A model generated the notes under the pieces. The model did no database searches. It had not been told where the DNA came from and saw nothing but the letters and a program-made list of their open reading frames with translations. From DATFVA01 sp963839165 (GTDB taxonomy: Bacteria > Bacteroidota > Ignavibacteria > Ignavibacteriales > Ignavibacteriaceae), in the NCBI GenBank assembly GCA_963839165.1, contig CAWIUG010000011.1, positions 248,001 to 312,000 of the forward strand: a stretch of 64,000 nucleotides of DNA, in the 5' to 3' direction. Of the stretch, positions 59,547 to 64,000 are shown in pieces. The translations under genes were made by a program, and so were the position numbers. The stretch's first letter is position 1. Every line of letters begins with the position of its first letter.

Positions 59547-60373
59547 ACGGACGAACCTCTCCCCCTCGAGGTCCCTGGTCGCGCGGCCCCGGCGGCATCG
59601 GACTGCCGCCCCTGACCCCTGCGCCCACCGACCTCATCGTCCTCCTGGCGGTGTTGTTCGTGACCTACTCGCTCGAGTTCTTCGCCTCGACCGCGATCAT
59701 TCCGGGGCTCCTCCGGCTGACGCCGCAGGTCTGGCGGGCGGGGTTTCTCTGGCAGCTCGCCACGTACCCCTTCTCGGGCTTCGGGCGGGCGCCGAGCGTC
59801 TGGATCCTCCTCGAGCTGCTGATCCTCTACTGGTTCGGCCGCGACGTCTTCTACCAGCTCGGACGGCGCCGGTTCTGGCAGACGGTCCTGACCAGCGCGG
59901 TGGTGGCGGCGCTGGTGGCCGTGATCGTCGAGGTGCTCGCGGAGCTCGCCGCCGGCACGCCGTCGATCGCCCTGCCCTTCGAGCTCATGCAGGGCCAGCG
60001 GCTGCTGCTCACGATCACCATCGCGGCCTTCGCCACGCTCAACCGCGACGCGACGATCCTGCTCTTCTTCGTGCTGCCGATCCGGGCGCGCTGGTTCCTC
60101 TGGCTCGAGGTCCTCTTCGGCTTCATCGCCTTCCTGGGGACCAAGGACCTGGCGGGCTTCGCGGGCATCGTGACCGCGGTCGGGGTGACCTACGCCTCGC
60201 TCGTCGCCGGGGGGCCGCGGCGGATGCTCCGGGAGTGGTGGCGCCGGTTCCAGCGGCGGAGGCTCCAGGCCGAGCTCGACCGCCGGCGCCGCAAGAGCAA
60301 GCTCGAGGTCCTGGACGGCGGCCGGGGCGGCGGGCCGGCCGACGAGCCCCGGCGGGGGCCGTGGGTGAATTGA
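59543..60373 (+). CDS. rhomboid-like membrane protein without catalytic residues
   Basis: The 276-residue product has about six helices: LIVLLAVLFVTYSLEFF, then FSGFGRAPSVWILLELL with YWFGRDVFYQLG, then FWQTVLTSAVVAALVAVIV, ILLFFVLPIRARWFLWLEVL and TAVGVTYASLV. The WQLATYPFSGFG and GRDV blocks resemble rhomboid/derlin-like folds, but the catalytic GxSG and C-terminal His are not found. A basic C-terminal tail follows (RRRLQAELDRRRRKSK). The last ~11 codons (ADEPRRGPWVN) lie in DNA that matches the downstream 40-bp repeat. It overlaps the DUF885 stop. Confidence 0.6.
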   Translation: MNGRTSPPRGPWSRGPGGIGLPPLTPAPTDLIVLLAVLFVTYSLEFFASTAIIPGLLRLTPQVWRAGFLWQLATYPFSGFGRAPSVWILLELLILYWFGRDVFYQLGRRRFWQTVLTSAVVAALVAVIVEVLAELAAGTPSIALPFELMQGQRLLLTITIAAFATLNRDATILLFFVLPIRARWFLWLEVLFGFIAFLGTKDLAGFAGIVTAVGVTYASLVAGGPRRMLREWWRRFQRRRLQAELDRRRRKSKLEVLDGGRGGGPADEPRRGPWVN

Positions 60374-60428
60374 CAGCGCGGAGGCAGAGCTCGGCCCGAG
60401 AGACGCTCGTAGCCCGGGGTACCGTTCG

Positions 60429-60640
60429 CCCGGCCGAGGCAGAGCTCGGCCGCTTCATGGGCCTGAGGCGGTCGGCCAGGCCGACGAGTCCCGGCAGGGG
60501 GCCTGAGGCGGTCGGGCAGGCCGACGAGCCCCGGCGGGGGGTCTGAGGCGGTCGGCCAGGCCGACGAGCCCCCGCAGGGGGCCTGAGGCGGTCGGGGGCT
60601 GCAATCCCGGATGAAGCGGCCGAGCTCTGTCTCGGCCGGG
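60429..60640. repeat. repeat element: 40-bp tandem repeats flanked by 30-bp inverted repeats
   Basis: Three copies and part of a fourth of a 40-bp unit start at 60461, 60501, 60541 and 60581. Each full unit carries a dyad (GTCGGCC-A-GGCCGAC, or a near variant). They are flanked by arms at 60429-60458 and 60611-60640 that are reverse complements at 29 of 30 positions (core AGAGCTCGGCCGCTTCAT). A further match (22 bases, GGCCGACGAGCCCCGG...) lies in the 3' end of the preceding gene at about 60337-60358. The region is not coding. It could be a REP/BIME-like or MITE-like element. Confidence 0.7.
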
Positions 60641-60650
60641 GTGGGGGCGG

Positions 60651-60689
60651 CAAAAAGTGGGGGCGCCGGTCCCCTCCGACCGGCGCCCC
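60651..60689 (-). terminator. intrinsic terminator of the ferritin gene (minus strand)
   Basis: GGGGCGCCGGTC (60660-60671) pairs with GACCGGCGCCCC (60678-60689) over 12 bp with a 6-base loop. Read on the minus strand it is followed by CACTTTTTG, the U-tract of an intrinsic terminator. Confidence 0.7.
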
Positions 60690-60770
60690 TCTCGGTCGAG
60701 CCCTGGGAGGGCTCTACGGAAGGAACGGACCCCTGTGAAAGGGTGAATGTATTGTAGAGCGGAAACTTTC

Positions 60771-60786
60771 TTACGTCAAGACGTAA
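60771..60786. promoter_or_regulatory. inverted repeat between ferritin stop and its terminator
   Basis: TTACGTC-AA-GACGTAA is a perfect 7-bp dyad in a locally AT-richer patch. It may be an operator or a transcript hairpin; nothing links it to a known regulator. Confidence 0.3.
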
Positions 60787-60821
60787 TATCGAGCCCGATC
60801 GACGGGCCTCGGGCCCGTGCC

Positions 60822-61334
60822 CTACGCGGCCGTCTCGGGGCCGAGGGAGGCCTGCTCGCGGGCCAGGTAGTTCTCGACGTTGAGCAGGCCGCCGGCGCCC
60901 GCGCGGCGGACGACGGCGAGGAGCGTCGACATCGTGTTGACCTCCTCGAGCTGCTCGGTGACGAACCAGTCGAGGAAGCGCAGGGCGATGTGGTTCGACT
61001 CCTCGCGGGCGACGTCCACCAGGCCGTAGATCTGCTCGGTGACGTCCTTCTCCCAATCGAGCGAGAGGCTCACGGCCTCCTCCGCCGACGAGAACTCGCC
61101 CTTCGGAGCCGGCACGTCGGGGATCTCGACGACCCCCTCGACGTCGTTGACGAAGTGGACGAACTTCAGGGCGTGCTCCCGCTCCTCGGCGGCCTGGCGG
61201 AAGAAGAAGCGGGAGAGCTCCGGCAGGTTCTCGCGGTCGAAGTAGCTGCCGATGGCGATGTACTGGTGGGACGCGCCCAGCTCGTTGCCGGTCTGGACGT
61301 TGAAGGCGGCGATCAGCTTGTCACTGGCGAGCAT
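60822..61334 (-). CDS. ferritin (non-haem, iron-storage)
   Basis: This 170-residue four-helix protein has ferroxidase-site segments: FNVQTGNELGASHQYIAIGS (Glu), EEREHALKFVHFVND (E-x-x-H), VAREESNHIALRFLDWFV and a final helix with EQLEEV. It stores iron as ferric mineral in a 24-mer, in the cytoplasm. The start ATG 61334 is preceded by GAGGAGGAAAT. It lies 129 bases downstream of groEL on the same strand, with a GC-rich hairpin between, so it is probably a separate unit. The sequence is ferritin-like, not bacterioferritin (no haem Met). Confidence 0.9.
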   Translation of the reverse strand: MLASDKLIAAFNVQTGNELGASHQYIAIGSYFDRENLPELSRFFFRQAAEEREHALKFVHFVNDVEGVVEIPDVPAPKGEFSSAEEAVSLSLDWEKDVTEQIYGLVDVAREESNHIALRFLDWFVTEQLEEVNTMSTLLAVVRRAGAGGLLNVENYLAREQASLGPETAA

Positions 61335-61381
61335 CAGATTTCCTCCTCGATCCTCGTGGCGGACTGGTGAAACAAACAGAA

Positions 61382-61444
61382 GGCCGGCCGACCCACGAGG
61401 GAGCCGGCCGGCCCATTCTATCGACGGCGGGCGAAACGCCCGCC
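61382..61444 (-). terminator. GC-rich hairpins after groEL
   Basis: GGCGGGCG-AAA-CGCCCGCC (61426-61444) directly follows the groEL stop on the minus strand. A second pair, GGCCGGC and GCCGGCC, lies within 61382-61412. No T-run follows, so termination strength is unclear. Confidence 0.4.
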
Positions 61445-61463
61445 CTGCGGTCGGTCGGAAGAC

Positions 61464-63101
<1,638 letters not shown>

Positions 63102-63155
63102 TATGAAATACCTCCTGATTGGATGATTCGGATTGGGGGATGGGTGGGCCGGACG

Positions 63156-63446
63156 TTACTTGCCGAGGACGGCGAGGATCTCTTCTTCGCGCAGGATCAC
63201 GTAGTCCTGGTCGTCGATCTTGACCTCGCTGCCCGAGTACTTGCCGACGAGGATGCGGTCGCCCTTCTTGACGTCCATGGGCGAGCGCTTGCCATCCTCG
63301 TTGAGCTTGCCGGGACCGACGGCGACGACCTCGGCCTCCTGAGGCTTCTCCTTGGCGGTGTCCGGGATGATGATGCCGCCGCGGACCTGCTCCTCCTGGT
63401 CGATACGCTTGACCAGGACCCGATCGTGCAGTGGACGGATGTTCAC
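63156..63446 (-). CDS. groES: co-chaperonin GroES
   Basis: This 96-residue protein caps the GroEL ring. It has IRPLHDRVLVKRI at the start, the mobile loop with GGIIIPDTAKEKPQEAEV, and the end GSEVKIDDQDYVILREEEIL. The correct start is GTG 63446, since AAGGAGGAG lies seven bases upstream. The frame extends to 63485 but those codons have no counterpart in GroES. It heads the groES-groEL operon. Confidence 0.97.
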   Translation of the reverse strand: MNIRPLHDRVLVKRIDQEEQVRGGIIIPDTAKEKPQEAEVVAVGPGKLNEDGKRSPMDVKKGDRILVGKYSGSEVKIDDQDYVILREEEILAVLGK

Positions 63447-63533
63447 GGTGTGTCTCCTCCTTGAATAGAGAGGACCGAGTCGCATCCGCGACCCGGCCCT
63501 TCGTTTGTTTCGGGTCTCGCCGGAGGGAGGTTG

Positions 63534-63560
63534 TTAGCACTCACCTCGGGCGAGTGCTAA
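63534..63560. promoter_or_regulatory. CIRCE element (HrcA operator)
   Basis: TTAGCACTC, a 9-base spacer and GAGTGCTAA form a perfect match to the CIRCE consensus. It lies ~90 bases upstream of the groES start. HrcA represses groESL through this site and releases it on heat stress. No hrcA gene is in the window. Confidence 0.95.
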
Positions 63561-63615
63561 CAGTGTAGCCAGGGTCCGGCAGCCTGTCAAGGGCGGCGCG
63601 GGAGCCGACCGCACC

Positions 63616-64000
63616 TCAGGCGAGCGGTCGGAAGCGCTCGGCGACGCGCGGATCGGGATCGAGGACCAGGCCGCCGCACTCGACCCAGGCGTGGGCGCCG
63701 AGCCGGCCGGCGCCGGGACGCCGGACGCCGATGCGCAGGGTCGCGGGCAGGCCGCGGCGCGCGAGGAGGCGCTCGAGCAGGAGCGCGCGGGCGAGACAGG
63801 GCACCCGGTAGATGCGCAAACCCGCCGCCCGCTCCACTTGCCGGGCGAGCCGGCGGGCCGCCGCGAGCTCCGCCTCGTCCGGCGCGCGCGGCGCCCCGCC
63901 GTCCGGCCGCGCCCGGCGCGCCAGGAGGGCGCGCAGCCGGCCGAAGCCCAGGAGGCGAAGCCCCAGGTCGACCCCGAGCAGGGAGATCGCCAGCCGGGCC
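63616..64000 (-). CDS. lasso-peptide B2-like / transglutaminase-like protein (partial)
   Basis: The gene enters from the right edge and ends at the TGA at 63616-63618, so 127 codons are visible. The visible frame has a helical N-part (SLLGVDLGLRLLGFGRLRAL), an ARRLARQVERAAG linker, and RVPCLARALLLERLLARRGL with the catalytic Cys. IGVRR, then AHAWVECGG with the catalytic His, then DPDPR with an Asp complete the Cys-His-Asp set. This is the B2/transglutaminase-like superfamily used in lasso-peptide leader cleavage and other small RiPP or polysaccharide clusters. A GTG at 63837 is only an internal codon. The cluster it serves lies outside the window. Confidence 0.7.
   Translation of the reverse strand, partial: ARLAISLLGVDLGLRLLGFGRLRALLARRARPDGGAPRAPDEAELAAARRLARQVERAAGLRIYRVPCLARALLLERLLARRGLPATLRIGVRRPGAGRLGAHAWVECGGLVLDPDPRVAERFRPLA

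Noticed and set aside
60429..60640. CRISPR array
   Set aside because: The 40-bp units are contiguous without spacers and carry internal dyads; no cas genes lie nearby.

Overview
The window looks like two unrelated genomes joined at about position 38,030. Bases 1 to ~38,030 are AT-rich. Their genes resemble the Ignavibacteriota/Bacteroidota branch: secreted proteins end in the QNYPNPFNPTT-type C-terminal sorting domain of type IX secretion, and many starts lack a strong Shine-Dalgarno. Bases ~38,040 to 64,000 are strongly GC-rich, with GTG starts, 4-base gene overlaps, clear Shine-Dalgarno sequences and a perfect CIRCE element; an Acidobacteriota-like or similar high-GC bacterium is my tentative guess. 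Both halves carry housekeeping genes (ileS, two lspA and an rluD-type gene on the left; groES-groEL on the right), so neither looks like an island in the other. Frameshifts cluster just right of the join, so a chimeric contig is the simplest explanation.

Left half. A MEMO-like secreted protein (cut by the window edge) and a GT28-type glycosyltransferase come first. A minus-strand polysaccharide operon follows (flippase, GT2 with a frameshift, O-antigen ligase/polymerase, GT4). After a 1-kb region without a convincing gene come three tandem secreted beta-helix proteins. They share a 1,266-bp almost identical module but have different numbers of Ig-like domains, a discoidin-like domain and a sorting tail. 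Next are an acyl-ACP thioesterase and a four-gene arsenic operon (arsR, arsM, arsC, acr3). It meets head-on a glgE and treS-maltokinase pair, which converts trehalose through maltose and maltose-1-phosphate into alpha-glucan. The rest is mostly housekeeping: a DUF4097 lipoprotein, a TPM-domain protein, glutathione peroxidase, a Pta-type acetyltransferase, and a tightly overlapped run of yggS, divIVA-like, purine nucleoside phosphorylase, a membrane coiled-coil protein, ileS, a DksA/TraR-type protein, two lspA genes and an RluD-type synthase.

Right half. From the join to ~56.8 kb is a polysaccharide locus: about seven glycosyltransferases, an O-antigen ligase/polymerase-like membrane protein, two FkbM methyltransferases, another SAM methyltransferase, a NodU/CmcH-type carbamoyltransferase, a GDP-mannose 3,5-epimerase-like protein, a WecA/TagO-type initiating sugar-phosphate transferase, and a few proteins of unknown role. 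Four of these genes are interrupted by apparent frameshifts. Beyond it lie a subtilase with a PKD-like domain, a DUF885 lipoprotein, a rhomboid-like membrane protein whose 3' end runs into a 40-bp repeat element, ferritin, groEL, groES with CIRCE, and a partial lasso-B2-like/transglutaminase-like gene at the right edge. No rRNA, tRNA, CRISPR array, transposase or integrase was seen.
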